Positions 17,222 to 26,001 of a DNA stretch of 64,000 nt are shown piece by piece; the stretch's first letter is position 1; the number at the start of each line of letters is the position of its first letter. Origin of the DNA: Nitrospinaceae bacterium (GTDB lineage: Bacteria; Nitrospinota; Nitrospinia; Nitrospinales; Nitrospinaceae); contig JAHELC010000038.1 in NCBI GenBank assembly GCA_024644405.1, positions 62,001 to 126,000 on the forward strand, given 5' to 3'. Below the pieces are notes generated by a model. The model did no database searches and was not told where the DNA came from. It worked only from the letters and a program-made list of their open reading frames with translations. Position numbers and translations under genes: made by a program.

Positions 17222-17749
17222 ATGGCTGACAAACTGGAAGTGGGGGACCGTGCGCCCAATTTCGAGCTACCCGCGGTGTATGGTTACAAGCCCGGGGCGA
17301 CCAGCCCCTCTGCTGAAGAAGGCGTGGTCATCAAGCTCAAAGAGCTTGAAGGTAAAAACTGGGTCATCCTCGCGTTTTACGTATTCGACGCCAGCCCGGA
17401 AGACACCCGGTCGATGGTTTGTTTCAACGAGTGGAACCGTAAGTTCCGCACCAAGGAAGTCGAACTGTTTGGAATCAGTTGGAACGGCCTGCAATCTCAC
17501 CGTCAATTCACCGAAATCTACCAGCTCGGATTCACCCTGTTGGCCGACGAGCATAAGAAGGTCAGCGAACTGTACGGAGTGATCGAGGAGATCGACGACC
17601 TGGGGCAGATGGTCAAGCGTATTCACCGGACCACATTTGTGATCGACAAAACCGGAATGATCCGCGCGATCTGGGACAACATCGAAGATCTGCGCGAACA
17701 TCCCCGGGAAGTCTGGGAATTCATTCAGAAAGAAAAAGCCGGAAAGTAA
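17222..17749 (+). CDS. AhpC/TSA-fold peroxiredoxin-like protein lacking canonical Cys, 175 aa
   Basis: The thioredoxin-fold framework is clear: GDRAPNFELP at the start, WVILAFYVFDASPED after the first strand, then ELFGIS and HRTTFVIDKTG. In typical members the active site is PxxxTxxC directly after the strand. Aligned without gaps, the peroxidatic Cys position is D61 and the usual Pro is V54. The only cysteine is C67 in SMVCFNEW, six residues later. It may be a displaced one-Cys site or a non-catalytic relative. It ends the bolA-grx operon. Confidence 0.82.
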   Translation: MADKLEVGDRAPNFELPAVYGYKPGATSPSAEEGVVIKLKELEGKNWVILAFYVFDASPEDTRSMVCFNEWNRKFRTKEVELFGISWNGLQSHRQFTEIYQLGFTLLADEHKKVSELYGVIEEIDDLGQMVKRIHRTTFVIDKTGMIRAIWDNIEDLREHPREVWEFIQKEKAGK

Positions 17750-17767
17750 CTGAACCCGGTGTGCGGC

Positions 17768-18526
17768 TTACCCCGCCTGAATTTTTTTCTCTTCCCGGTC
17801 CTGCTGGCTTTTTAGATTCTCGTAATTTTTACAGATAATATCGCGCAGGTTGTGGAGCACGTTTTCTTCTTTGTCCTCCGAAACCGACTGGCTGGATATG
17901 GGCGGTGAAATGATGATCCGAATCCGCCCGGGTTTGATGATGCCGCTGCCTTTTTTGATGATGCTTCCCGTTCCCATAAGCGTGACCGGAACCAGCGGCG
18001 CACCGGACCGCACTGAAAGCAAAGGCCCGCCTTTTTTGAACGGGCCGATCGTTCCATCCTCTGATCGTGTTCCTTCCGGAAAAATCACAATGGAATTGCC
18101 CGCCTTTAATTTTTCAATCGTTGCAAGAAAAGCCTGGTAGGATTTTTTGCGGTTGCCTCTTTCCACAGGAACGTAACCCGATGCCGTCATCGACCATCCC
18201 ACAAAAGGAATCTTAAACAAACTGGATTTAGCCACCCATCGAATCTGAGCCGGCAGGTAAGCGTTGAGGGCGAAGATGTCGAAGAACCCCTGGTGGTTGG
18301 CGATATAGATCTGGGCCCGGTCGACCCGGACATGTTCCAGTCCTTCGATATCCACCCTGATCCCGTTCAAGACGCACAACCCGCGTCCCCACAAGCTTGA
18401 TATCTTGTGCGAGAGATTATTCGAGGAATCGAACAGACGTGCCAGAACCGCCAGGGTTCCCAAAACCATCGAAAGAAGGATGATGACGATCCAGAACTTG
18501 ATGGTATGATAGGCCGCTTTAATCAT
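17768..18526 (-). CDS. plsC: 1-acyl-glycerol-3-phosphate acyltransferase (PlsC), 252 aa
   Basis: Membrane-anchored acyltransferase that converts lysophosphatidic acid to phosphatidic acid. The catalytic NHQGFFD (H78, D83; HX4D) and the FPEGTRS substrate motif (149-155) are intact. A hydrophobic helix spans residues 10-30. The length is normal for the family. The gene converges on the peroxiredoxin-like gene. Its ATG is only 29 bases from the divergent nuclease ATG, so the two promoters must overlap the opposing coding regions. Confidence 0.93.
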   Translation of the reverse strand: MIKAAYHTIKFWIVIILLSMVLGTLAVLARLFDSSNNLSHKISSLWGRGLCVLNGIRVDIEGLEHVRVDRAQIYIANHQGFFDIFALNAYLPAQIRWVAKSSLFKIPFVGWSMTASGYVPVERGNRKKSYQAFLATIEKLKAGNSIVIFPEGTRSEDGTIGPFKKGGPLLSVRSGAPLVPVTLMGTGSIIKKGSGIIKPGRIRIIISPPISSQSVSEDKEENVLHNLRDIICKNYENLKSQQDREEKKIQAG

Positions 18527-18555
18527 TGTATGCCGAAGAAACGGGTGCCATTTGT

Positions 18556-19359
18556 ATGGGAAACAAAGTTGTCCGATGTTTGATTGGGCTTGTGTTGCTG
18601 AGTGCCATACCCTTGCAGGAAGGGCGGGCCTGGGGGCCGGCGGGTCATCGTATTGTCGGCACTATTGCGGAAATGAATCTGGACCCCCGGGTTCTGCATG
18701 CCATTCGAACCGAGTTTAACATAAATCATCTGGCAAATGTCGCCAACTGGGCTGACGAAATCAAGCGGAGCGACAAAAAACCGGATGTTCTGCATTACAC
18801 CAATATTGCCGTCAACCATCGCACGTACAATCAAAAACGTGATTGCCCCCGGAAACGTTGTGTTACCGAAAAGATCAAGAAATATGAAAGTGTTCTGGTG
18901 GACCCCGGGTCGTCCCGAAAAATACGAAAGGAAGCCTTCAAGTTTCTGGTACACTTGATCGCCGATGTGCATCAGCCGATGCATTTGGGGTACGAGAAGG
19001 ACCGTGGAGGCAACGATATTGCTGTCTACTTTGGAAGCAAACCGACCAACCTTCACCGCATCTGGGATCATGACCTGGTTTTTCTGAATGGCAAGACTTC
19101 ACGGCAATTCGCCCGCCGGTTGAACCGGTCCATCACTCCTGAAAATAAAATACAGTGGTCCGGCGGCACACCCGACGATTGGTCCAATGAATCGCGTGCC
19201 CTGGTCCTGGATGTCGGATACAACCTGCAGTTTTCCCGGGGGCGCGAGTTATCGCTCGACTATATCCGCCATGGACGGAAAATAGTCGAAGAGCAGTTGC
19301 AGCGAGCCGGTATTCGCCTGGCGGACAGGCTCAACCGACTGTTGAAAATTGAATTTTAA
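18556..19359 (+). CDS. Secreted S1/P1-type nuclease, 267 aa
   Basis: Zinc-dependent phospholipase C/P1 nuclease fold. After a signal peptide ending EGRA, the mature protein starts with WGPAGH, as in P1 nuclease, where the N-terminal Trp binds zinc. Matching ligands are W26, H31, D67, H80, H133, D137, H143, H167 and D171. The 4-, 6- and 4-residue spacings of the core ligands are kept. It would degrade single-stranded DNA or RNA outside the cytoplasm, perhaps to scavenge phosphate. The ATG at 18556 fits the signal peptide better than the upstream TTG at 18526. The next gene starts 13 bases after the stop. Confidence 0.9.
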   Translation: MGNKVVRCLIGLVLLSAIPLQEGRAWGPAGHRIVGTIAEMNLDPRVLHAIRTEFNINHLANVANWADEIKRSDKKPDVLHYTNIAVNHRTYNQKRDCPRKRCVTEKIKKYESVLVDPGSSRKIRKEAFKFLVHLIADVHQPMHLGYEKDRGGNDIAVYFGSKPTNLHRIWDHDLVFLNGKTSRQFARRLNRSITPENKIQWSGGTPDDWSNESRALVLDVGYNLQFSRGRELSLDYIRHGRKIVEEQLQRAGIRLADRLNRLLKIEF

Positions 19360-19372
19360 ACGAAAGGGAATC

Positions 19373-20089
19373 ATGACGGAAACCAGCCCTCTTTATTTCA
19401 AACAACTGCTGTGCGGTGTGGATGTCGGCCAGGGCGACGCCTCGGCCCGGTCCATGGCCAACTTCATTTATCTGATCGGCGACAGGAAAAGCCGGGAATG
19501 CGTGGTGGTCGACCCCGCGTGGGATGTCGATGGCCTCCTGAAAATTATCGAGGGGGAGGGGATGAAGCTGACCGGGGCGCTGGTGACGCATTATCATCCG
19601 GACCATGTCGGCGGACAGATCTTCGGCCTGGACATCCTGGGCCTGCCGCAATTGATGGAAACCCATCCGGTCCCCATTTATGTGAACAAGCACGAGGCGG
19701 AGGGATTGAAGCAGGTCACCGGGGTTTCTCTTTCGGATATGAAACAGGTGGACAGTGAAGAGCAGATGAAGGTGGGATCGGTCGAAATTTCGTTTTTGCA
19801 CACGCCGGGCCACACACCCGGTTCCCAGTGTTTCCGGGTCGGCGATTATCTGGTGGCGGGCGACACGCTGTTTCTGCAGGGATGCGGGCGAGTGGATCTG
19901 CCGGGGGGCGACAGCGAGGTGATGTACGATACTTTGACCCGGCGCCTGGCGAAAATCCAAAATGAAATTATCCTGTATCCCGGCCACAACTACGGCGGCA
20001 ACGGCTCGGCTCCCATGGGTGAAGTCCGCGAATCCAATTCCTATTTGCAGATCAACAGTCTGGCTGAATGGCGCATGATGATGGGGTGA
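19373..20089 (+). CDS. MBL-fold hydrolase, glyoxalase-II-like, 238 aa
   Basis: The metallo-beta-lactamase fold has a complete metal set: HYHPDH (H73, H75, D77, H78), H147 in HTPGHTPGS, D164 in GDTLF and H205 in YPGHNYG. This pattern is closest to hydroxyacylglutathione hydrolase and persulfide-dioxygenase-like enzymes. No rhodanese or second domain is present. AAAGGGAA precedes the ATG at 19373. The gene probably shares the transcript of the nuclease. The substrate is uncertain. Confidence 0.88.
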   Translation: MTETSPLYFKQLLCGVDVGQGDASARSMANFIYLIGDRKSRECVVVDPAWDVDGLLKIIEGEGMKLTGALVTHYHPDHVGGQIFGLDILGLPQLMETHPVPIYVNKHEAEGLKQVTGVSLSDMKQVDSEEQMKVGSVEISFLHTPGHTPGSQCFRVGDYLVAGDTLFLQGCGRVDLPGGDSEVMYDTLTRRLAKIQNEIILYPGHNYGGNGSAPMGEVRESNSYLQINSLAEWRMMMG

Positions 20090-20284
20090 CCGGCACTTTT
20101 GCAGAGGTCGTTTTGGTGTTTGTTAAAAATAGGTTTTTGATGGATTGATTTGACCCCGACATCATGTTAAAAGACATGCAAATACTCTTCCTGATCTTTG
20201 TTGGAAGGTGACGGGATGTTGCAGTAACCCGAAATCAAGCTTGTTTCGAGGCTATAATCCCTTAATATATTCGAAGGAAAAACT

Positions 20285-20956
20285 ATGAGATCCATCTTTT
20301 CAATGTTCGCAAGATCGCCGTTTAAACCGTTGGCGAGCCATATGGACAAGGTGCGGGCCTGTGTGGACCAGATCAAGCCGTTATTTACCGCCCAGCTCGC
20401 AGGGGATTACGATCAGGTTCAGAAAATTTCGGAAAGAATTATCCAGTTGGAATACGAATCGGACAAAATCAAAAATGACATCCGGGATCATTTGCCGCAA
20501 AGTATTTTCCTGGCCGTCGACAAACGCGATTTCATGCAATTGTTGTCCGCGCAGGATGATATTGCCGATTCAACCGAAGACCTGGGAGTCATTCTCCGCA
20601 TACGTCACCTGGCGAATCCTCCGGAGCTCAAGGAACCGTTGAGCCAATTGGTCGATCACGTGGTGATGAGCGCCCAAAGCGCCTGCGACTTGATTTATGA
20701 GCTTGAAAATCTTTTGGAAGCTTCTTTTGGGGGGGCTGAAGCGGAAAAAGTAGAGAAAGCCTGCCATCAGCTCGCGACCTACGAATGGGAGGCCGATAAA
20801 AAACAGTTTGTCCTTGCCCAGAAACTGTTTTCGCTGGGTGATTCCCTGTCCGCCGCCGACTTGTTGCTCTGGAACGAGGTGAGTAAAAAGTTGGGAGCCG
20901 TGGCTGACAAATCGGAACAAATTGGGAAAACCCTGAGAATTTTTCTTGCCAAATAA
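20285..20956 (+). CDS. DUF47/PhoU-like regulator of phosphate transporter, 223 aa
   Basis: Helical DUF47 protein (TIGR00153-type). It shows the repeated acidic metal-binding helices of PhoU-like proteins, for example ERIIQLEYESDKIKNDIRDHL and YEWEADKKQF. Members are typically encoded directly before a PiT transporter and modulate it; the PiT gene follows here after 37 bases. GAAGGA lies before the ATG. Cytoplasmic. Confidence 0.92.
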   Translation: MRSIFSMFARSPFKPLASHMDKVRACVDQIKPLFTAQLAGDYDQVQKISERIIQLEYESDKIKNDIRDHLPQSIFLAVDKRDFMQLLSAQDDIADSTEDLGVILRIRHLANPPELKEPLSQLVDHVVMSAQSACDLIYELENLLEASFGGAEAEKVEKACHQLATYEWEADKKQFVLAQKLFSLGDSLSAADLLLWNEVSKKLGAVADKSEQIGKTLRIFLAK

Positions 20957-20993
20957 ATAACCCCGTCTTTCTGAATTTATCCTGGAGATTCTT

Positions 20994-22244
20994 TTGGATC
21001 TATCGACCATTCTGCTCTGGTTTGGCATCCTCGCCTGCGTCTACATGGCCTGTAACATTGGCGCCAACGATGTGGCCAATGCCATGGGCACCAGTGTCGG
21101 TGCAAAATCCCTGACTTTTCGGCAGGCCGTTCTGGTTGCCGCGGTGGCTGAATTCGTCGGAGCGGTCTTCGTCGGCGGGCATGTCTCCGATACCGTACGC
21201 AAGGGCATGGTCGATCCCAACCTGTTTGCCGATATGCCGATGCACCTGGTTTACGGGATGATATCATCCCTGGTCGCTGCTTCCATCTGGTTGCATATCG
21301 CCAGTTCCCTGGGTTGGCCGGTTTCCACGACCCACTCCATTGTCGGTGCCGTAGTCGGATTTGGATTTATCGCCGGCGGAGCGGATGCGGTTAACTGGGG
21401 CAAAGTCGGTTCGGTGGTTATGAGCTGGGTCGTGTCCCCGGTAATGGGCGGATTGGTGGCCTATGGGGTGTTCCGGTTCATCACGGTGTATATTCTCGAT
21501 AAACGCGACCCGGTGGCCGAGTCCAAAAAGCTGGTACCTTTTATGGTGTTCGTGGTGTTTGCGATCCTTGCCATTTCCATGGTGTACAAAGGACTCAAAA
21601 ACCTGAAGCTGCATCTCGATTTCTCGAATGCCCTGATCATCGCATCGATCGTCGGGGCTATCGCGTTTGTGATCGCCAAAGTCCTGGTACAGAGGGTTAA
21701 AGCCGTTCCCTCCTCAGACCTGACCCAGCAGTTTGTTTCCACCGAACACATATTCAAGTTTCTGCAGGTAATCACCGCCTTTTACGTGGCTTTCGCTCAC
21801 GGGGCCAATGATGTGGCCAATGCAGTGGGACCGCTGGCCGCTGTGGTTTCCATTTTGGATAGCGGAAACGTGGAAATGAAGGTGGAGATGCCGTTGTGGA
21901 TACTGACTATGGGGGGCACCTGTATCGTGGTCGGGTTGTTGATCTGGGGAATGCGCGTCATGGAAACGGTGGGTAAAAAGATTACAGAAATCACCCCGTC
22001 CCGCGGTTTCTCGGCAGAGTTCGCCGCCGCTACAGTGGTATTAATCTGTTCCAAACTGGGACTGCCCATCTCCACCACGCATACCCTGGTCGGTTCGGTG
22101 ATCGGGGTGGGAATGGCCCGCGGGTTGGCCAGTTTGAATCTGGCCATCGTTAAAAAGATCGTCATCTCCTGGTTTGCCACCGTTCCCTTCACCGCCATTC
22201 TGGCCATGTTGTTTTTTAAAGCATTCATTATTTTTCTTCCCTGA
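20994..22244 (+). CDS. pit: PiT-family low-affinity phosphate transporter, 416 aa
   Basis: Inner-membrane transporter with about ten hydrophobic segments. The two signature repeats GANDVANAMG (near residue 22) and GANDVANAVG (near 267) mark the inverted-duplicated PiT fold, which moves metal-phosphate with protons or sodium. The start is a TTG at 20994, supported by GGAG 7 bases upstream; no ATG exists before the first signature region. It forms an operon with the DUF47 gene. Confidence 0.93.
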   Translation: MDLSTILLWFGILACVYMACNIGANDVANAMGTSVGAKSLTFRQAVLVAAVAEFVGAVFVGGHVSDTVRKGMVDPNLFADMPMHLVYGMISSLVAASIWLHIASSLGWPVSTTHSIVGAVVGFGFIAGGADAVNWGKVGSVVMSWVVSPVMGGLVAYGVFRFITVYILDKRDPVAESKKLVPFMVFVVFAILAISMVYKGLKNLKLHLDFSNALIIASIVGAIAFVIAKVLVQRVKAVPSSDLTQQFVSTEHIFKFLQVITAFYVAFAHGANDVANAVGPLAAVVSILDSGNVEMKVEMPLWILTMGGTCIVVGLLIWGMRVMETVGKKITEITPSRGFSAEFAAATVVLICSKLGLPISTTHTLVGSVIGVGMARGLASLNLAIVKKIVISWFATVPFTAILAMLFFKAFIIFLP

Positions 22245-22410
22245 TCACGCTTTTCTGGAATAAAATTGTCGTTTTTGTGGGATGAATCCCCGCCGGCGCT
22301 CCGTTCGGGGACAGTGGTATAATGCCCTTGCAGTTGGATCCTCGAAATTCATGAAACCTCTGGGTGGAATAACCCGGAGTGACTACCCATCTTATACTAT
22401 AGAGCAGGCG

Positions 22411-23208
22411 ATGAAGGCAGCGGGACAGCTTCGAAAAATGACTCATGAAGATGCGGACCCCATTGAATATTTCCTGAGCCTGGATGAAAAACCGGTGCCG
22501 GTGAATCCAGTGGTCGGTCAGGAAGTATCTTTGAAATTTTTGAATAAAATCACCTGTATCGAATGCGGTCGATCGATCAAAAAAACTTACGATCAGGGGT
22601 ATTGTTTTCCGTGCGCGCGCGACCTTCCCGAAAACGCTATGTGTGCCGTGCGGCCGGAAAAATGCGAGCATGAATTTGGCAACGAGCAGGACCGGGAGTT
22701 TTTCAAGAAGTACTGCAAAGTCGATCATCTGGTTTACCTGTCGCTGACGTCCGGAGTCAAAGTGGGAGTCACGCGCCACTGGAATATTCCTTCACGCTGG
22801 ATCGACCAGGGAGCGTTGCAGGGCCTGGTGATTGCCCGTACCCCGGAACGAAAATTGTCCGGTTTGATCGAAGTGGCTTTGGCCGAGCATATGGCGGACA
22901 AGACCAACTGGCGAAAAATGCTCCAGGGAGATGTGGCGTCGGTTAATTTGCAGGAGTACCGGCAAAAGGCCAGCGAGTGGTTTCCCAAAGACCTGAAGCA
23001 GTATTTCCTGGAGAAGGAAGCCGTTCAGGAACTGCACTACCCGGTGGAGGCCGTTCCTCCGAAAATTGTCAGCCATAATCTTGACAAGGAACCGCAATTC
23101 CGCGACCGTTTGACCGGTATCAAAGGGCAGTACTTGATCTTTGGTCACCGGGTGATCAATTTGAGGAAATATGGCGGGTACCATGTGGAAATTAAAACGT
23201 TCAGTTAA
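22411..23208 (+). CDS. DUF2797 protein with zinc-ribbon-like cysteines, 265 aa
   Basis: The family start GQLRKM is seen directly after the chosen ATG, followed by CIECGRSIKKTYDQGYCFPC and a further Cys pair in VRPEKCEHEF. The core VYLSLTSGVKVGVTRHWNIPSRWIDQGA is the conserved DUF2797 segment. The function is unknown. The frame remains open to ATGs at 22351 and 22282, so a longer N-terminus is possible; I chose 22411 by family length. The MgtC gene follows after 26 bases. Confidence 0.82.
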   Translation: MKAAGQLRKMTHEDADPIEYFLSLDEKPVPVNPVVGQEVSLKFLNKITCIECGRSIKKTYDQGYCFPCARDLPENAMCAVRPEKCEHEFGNEQDREFFKKYCKVDHLVYLSLTSGVKVGVTRHWNIPSRWIDQGALQGLVIARTPERKLSGLIEVALAEHMADKTNWRKMLQGDVASVNLQEYRQKASEWFPKDLKQYFLEKEAVQELHYPVEAVPPKIVSHNLDKEPQFRDRLTGIKGQYLIFGHRVINLRKYGGYHVEIKTFS

Positions 23209-23234
23209 AACCAGTATTGGATAGAGGGGGCCCA

Positions 23235-23918
23235 GTGGATTTTGAATTCAATTGGTTGATCGAATCTTCCGTTCTGTTTCGTTTGATCCTGGCAGTGTTG
23301 CTGGGCGGGGTGATTGGCATGGAGCGGGAAATGCATGGACGGCCCGCTGGATTTCGCACGCATATCGTGGTCTGCCTCGGGGCTGCCATGTTGATCGTGG
23401 GATCCGAATACTACCATGATCATATCGATCCGGAAACCGTGTTTGATCCCAACCGCATGGGTGCCGGCATCATCACGGGGATCGGTTTTCTGGGCGCCGG
23501 GGCCATCATGCGTGAGGAGAACATGGTGCGCGGGCTTACCACGGCCGGTTGTATCTGGTTCGTTGCCGGGTTGGGAATTATCATCGGCAAGGGGCTGTTT
23601 CCCCTGGCGCTTTGGGGAACTCTTCTGGTGTTCATCATGCTGGTATTTTTCCGTTATGTGGAAAACTGGATGTCAGTGGAAAATTACGGGGAGTTGTCGA
23701 TCCGAATGAATCTCGAAAATTACGAACGGATCAAAGGCGAGTGTACGGAAATCATCCGGGACAGCGGGTTCCTGATCCAGGAATCCCGCTACCGGATAGA
23801 CCGGGTCAACCAGGATGTCCAGTTGAGTTACGTGCTGACTTATAGCAAGGGTAAAGACCGCGAGGGCATGATCATGGCTCTCTCCGGACTGGAAGGGATC
23901 CGCGAGGTGAGCGGATGA
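23235..23918 (+). CDS. MgtC/SapB family membrane protein, 227 aa
   Basis: Four transmembrane helices occupy the first 135 residues, with the family motif GGVIGMEREMHGRPAGFRTH and the helix GIITGIGFLGAGAIM. A C-terminal ACT-like soluble domain (about 145-227) completes the standard MgtC architecture. It is linked in other bacteria to magnesium limitation and control of ATP synthase or phosphate uptake. The GTG at 23235 is preceded by GAGGGGG. It is cotranscribed with DUF2797 and sits near the phosphate transporter genes. Confidence 0.9.
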   Translation: MDFEFNWLIESSVLFRLILAVLLGGVIGMEREMHGRPAGFRTHIVVCLGAAMLIVGSEYYHDHIDPETVFDPNRMGAGIITGIGFLGAGAIMREENMVRGLTTAGCIWFVAGLGIIIGKGLFPLALWGTLLVFIMLVFFRYVENWMSVENYGELSIRMNLENYERIKGECTEIIRDSGFLIQESRYRIDRVNQDVQLSYVLTYSKGKDREGMIMALSGLEGIREVSG

Positions 23919-23939
23919 TTTTTTAGGTTTGAAACCGGT

Positions 23940-24824
23940 TTACGCGGCTTTGGTCACTTTGCCGCTAAAATACCGACCGGAACCGTCAGGTTCCATGACA
24001 GCGATCTGGAGATTGGTGGCCAGCCCGAGTGCTTTGAGCCCACGAATGACCATCCAGGTGCTGTCGAATTCCCAGGGCCGCAATCCATGTCGTGCGGATT
24101 TTGGAAAGGCGTGATGGTTGTTGTGCCAGCCTTCGCCCCAGGCGATAAGGCCAACCCACCAGCAATTGGTTGCCCGATCGTCGGTTTCAAAGTTTTTGTA
24201 GCCCCATTTATGAGCGGCGCTATTGACCGACATGGTCTGCTGGTAAACAACAGCGAGGCGGACAAAGATGCCCCAGACCACCCAGGGAATTCCGCCCAAC
24301 AGATAAAGTACCACTCCGAGCATGGCTTGAACGGGAATCATATTATTGCTCAGGAACTGGTAAAACTTATCGTCGGAGAAATCCTTGGTGTATTCCAACA
24401 ACTTGCGTTTATCATCAAAGTCGTGGGTCTTGTAAAACGACCAACCCAGATGGGACCACCAGAGTCCCTTGCTGGCATTATAAGGGTCTTTATCGGTATC
24501 GGAGTTGGCATGGTGCATTCTGTGTTGACCCACCCAGGTAATGGGAGAGGCCTGCATGGACAGGGTTCCCATCAGAACGAAAAAGTTGGCCAGCCATTTG
24601 GGCAGGTCGAAACTTCTATGGGTCAGGTAACGGTGAAATCCCAGGCAGATACCCAGGGACCCCGTCATCCAGACAAGCAGCAGCATGACTCCCACCGCAC
24701 TCCAGGAAAAAGTATATTCAGGGAGAAATATTGCGGTCAGGGCAACGAGATGAATGACGATGAACCCGATAACATTACCAATAGCGAGCTTGCTTTTTGT
24801 AGGTAGCGGCTGAACTTGACCCAT
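23940..24824 (-). CDS. Membrane fatty-acid (acyl-CoA/acyl-lipid) desaturase, 294 aa
   Basis: Di-iron desaturase of the delta-9 type with three histidine boxes: HRYLTH (64-69), HRMHH (101-105) and HNNHH (233-237). Four membrane helices are arranged around them. It introduces a double bond into membrane acyl chains using O2, so the organism is expected to live at least partly in oxygen. AAGGAAGG lies 6 bases before the ATG at 24824. Monocistronic. Confidence 0.93.
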   Translation of the reverse strand: MGQVQPLPTKSKLAIGNVIGFIVIHLVALTAIFLPEYTFSWSAVGVMLLLVWMTGSLGICLGFHRYLTHRSFDLPKWLANFFVLMGTLSMQASPITWVGQHRMHHANSDTDKDPYNASKGLWWSHLGWSFYKTHDFDDKRKLLEYTKDFSDDKFYQFLSNNMIPVQAMLGVVLYLLGGIPWVVWGIFVRLAVVYQQTMSVNSAAHKWGYKNFETDDRATNCWWVGLIAWGEGWHNNHHAFPKSARHGLRPWEFDSTWMVIRGLKALGLATNLQIAVMEPDGSGRYFSGKVTKAA

Positions 24825-25012
24825 GAGGTACCTTCCTTTTAAATCTTTCAATAAATTGATACTCTATATCTGGTATTAGAATACATTTACTTGGTGTTTC
24901 CTCACGTAAAACTTATGTAACATTATGGGGCCCAGAGCCAAGTTTAAAGCTTATTTTTCAATGATTTGTGGTGTAAAATGAATTTCAGGGGACGCTCTCT
25001 GAGGGATCAGTT

Positions 25013-25987
25013 ATGATGAACAAACTCCGCACCATTTTTCACCCGATTTTTGTTTTTGTCGGGGTCCAGATTGCCTGGATTATTCTGATGGGCATCTGGA
25101 TCAACTGGTATATCCAAAATCGCCGCGATTTTGAGGAGTTCGCCAAGAGCATCAAACCCGAGCTGTTCGATGCCGATTTGAACTGGGTGATCCTGCTGGA
25201 AGGTTGTTTCCTGATGATCGTCATTCTGGGGGGAGTGCTCCTGATTTTTGTTTTCTGGGGCAAACAGGCCCGGTTGAACCGCCTGCAGAGCAATTTCATT
25301 TCCAGCGTGTCGCATGAATTGAAATCTCCCCTGGCCTCGATCCAGCTCTACCTGGAAACAATGAAGCTTCAGAAGGTCTCGCCGGAAGAAATCCAGGATT
25401 TTGTGGACATCATGCTGACCGATACCGAACGTCTCTCAAGTTTGATCGATAATATTCTGGAAGCCAGTGGTGCTGATCCCAAGGGTCTGAAACTTCATTT
25501 CCAGTCAATCGATCTGAAATCGCTATTGAGCGAAGTGATAGAAGGGCATCAAAGGAACTTTGCCGAAAAAGAAATGCAGGTCAATCTTGAGGTTAACGAT
25601 TGTCCGCCCCTGCAATTGGACAAGCGGGCCATGAAAATGGTGTTCAGCAATCTCATCGGAAACGCCTTGAGGTATTCCTCAAAAGGGAGTCCCTTTACCA
25701 TTCGCGTGAAGCAAAACGGAAAATTTTGTGATATCGATTTCATCGATTCCGGTATCGGATTGAGCGACAAGGATTGCAAAAAAGTGTTCGGTAAATTCTA
25801 CCGTGTGCAGAACAAAGAGACCCAGAACATCGAGGGAGCCGGCCTGGGCTTGTACCTGACGCGGGAAATTGTAAAAAATCACAAAGGCAAAATCAAGGCA
25901 ACCAGCGAAGGTCGAGGCAAGGGCACGACTTTTACGGTTTCTTTGCCCATGAACGGGGTGAACCAGGAATCCAAAAACAGGGTGTGA
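25013..25987 (+). CDS. Membrane sensor histidine kinase, 324 aa
   Basis: Two transmembrane helices (about 10-33 and 58-82) enclose a very short periplasmic loop of some 24 residues. This suggests sensing in or near the membrane. The HisKA site is SHELKSPL (H101), followed by a HATPase_c domain with the N box, DSGIGL and GAGLGLYLTREI. GAGGGA precedes the ATG. The response-regulator gene follows directly, making a classical two-component operon. Confidence 0.92.
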   Translation: MMNKLRTIFHPIFVFVGVQIAWIILMGIWINWYIQNRRDFEEFAKSIKPELFDADLNWVILLEGCFLMIVILGGVLLIFVFWGKQARLNRLQSNFISSVSHELKSPLASIQLYLETMKLQKVSPEEIQDFVDIMLTDTERLSSLIDNILEASGADPKGLKLHFQSIDLKSLLSEVIEGHQRNFAEKEMQVNLEVNDCPPLQLDKRAMKMVFSNLIGNALRYSSKGSPFTIRVKQNGKFCDIDFIDSGIGLSDKDCKKVFGKFYRVQNKETQNIEGAGLGLYLTREIVKNHKGKIKATSEGRGKGTTFTVSLPMNGVNQESKNRV

Positions 25988-26001
25988 GCTTCGGCGGCAG
26001 G

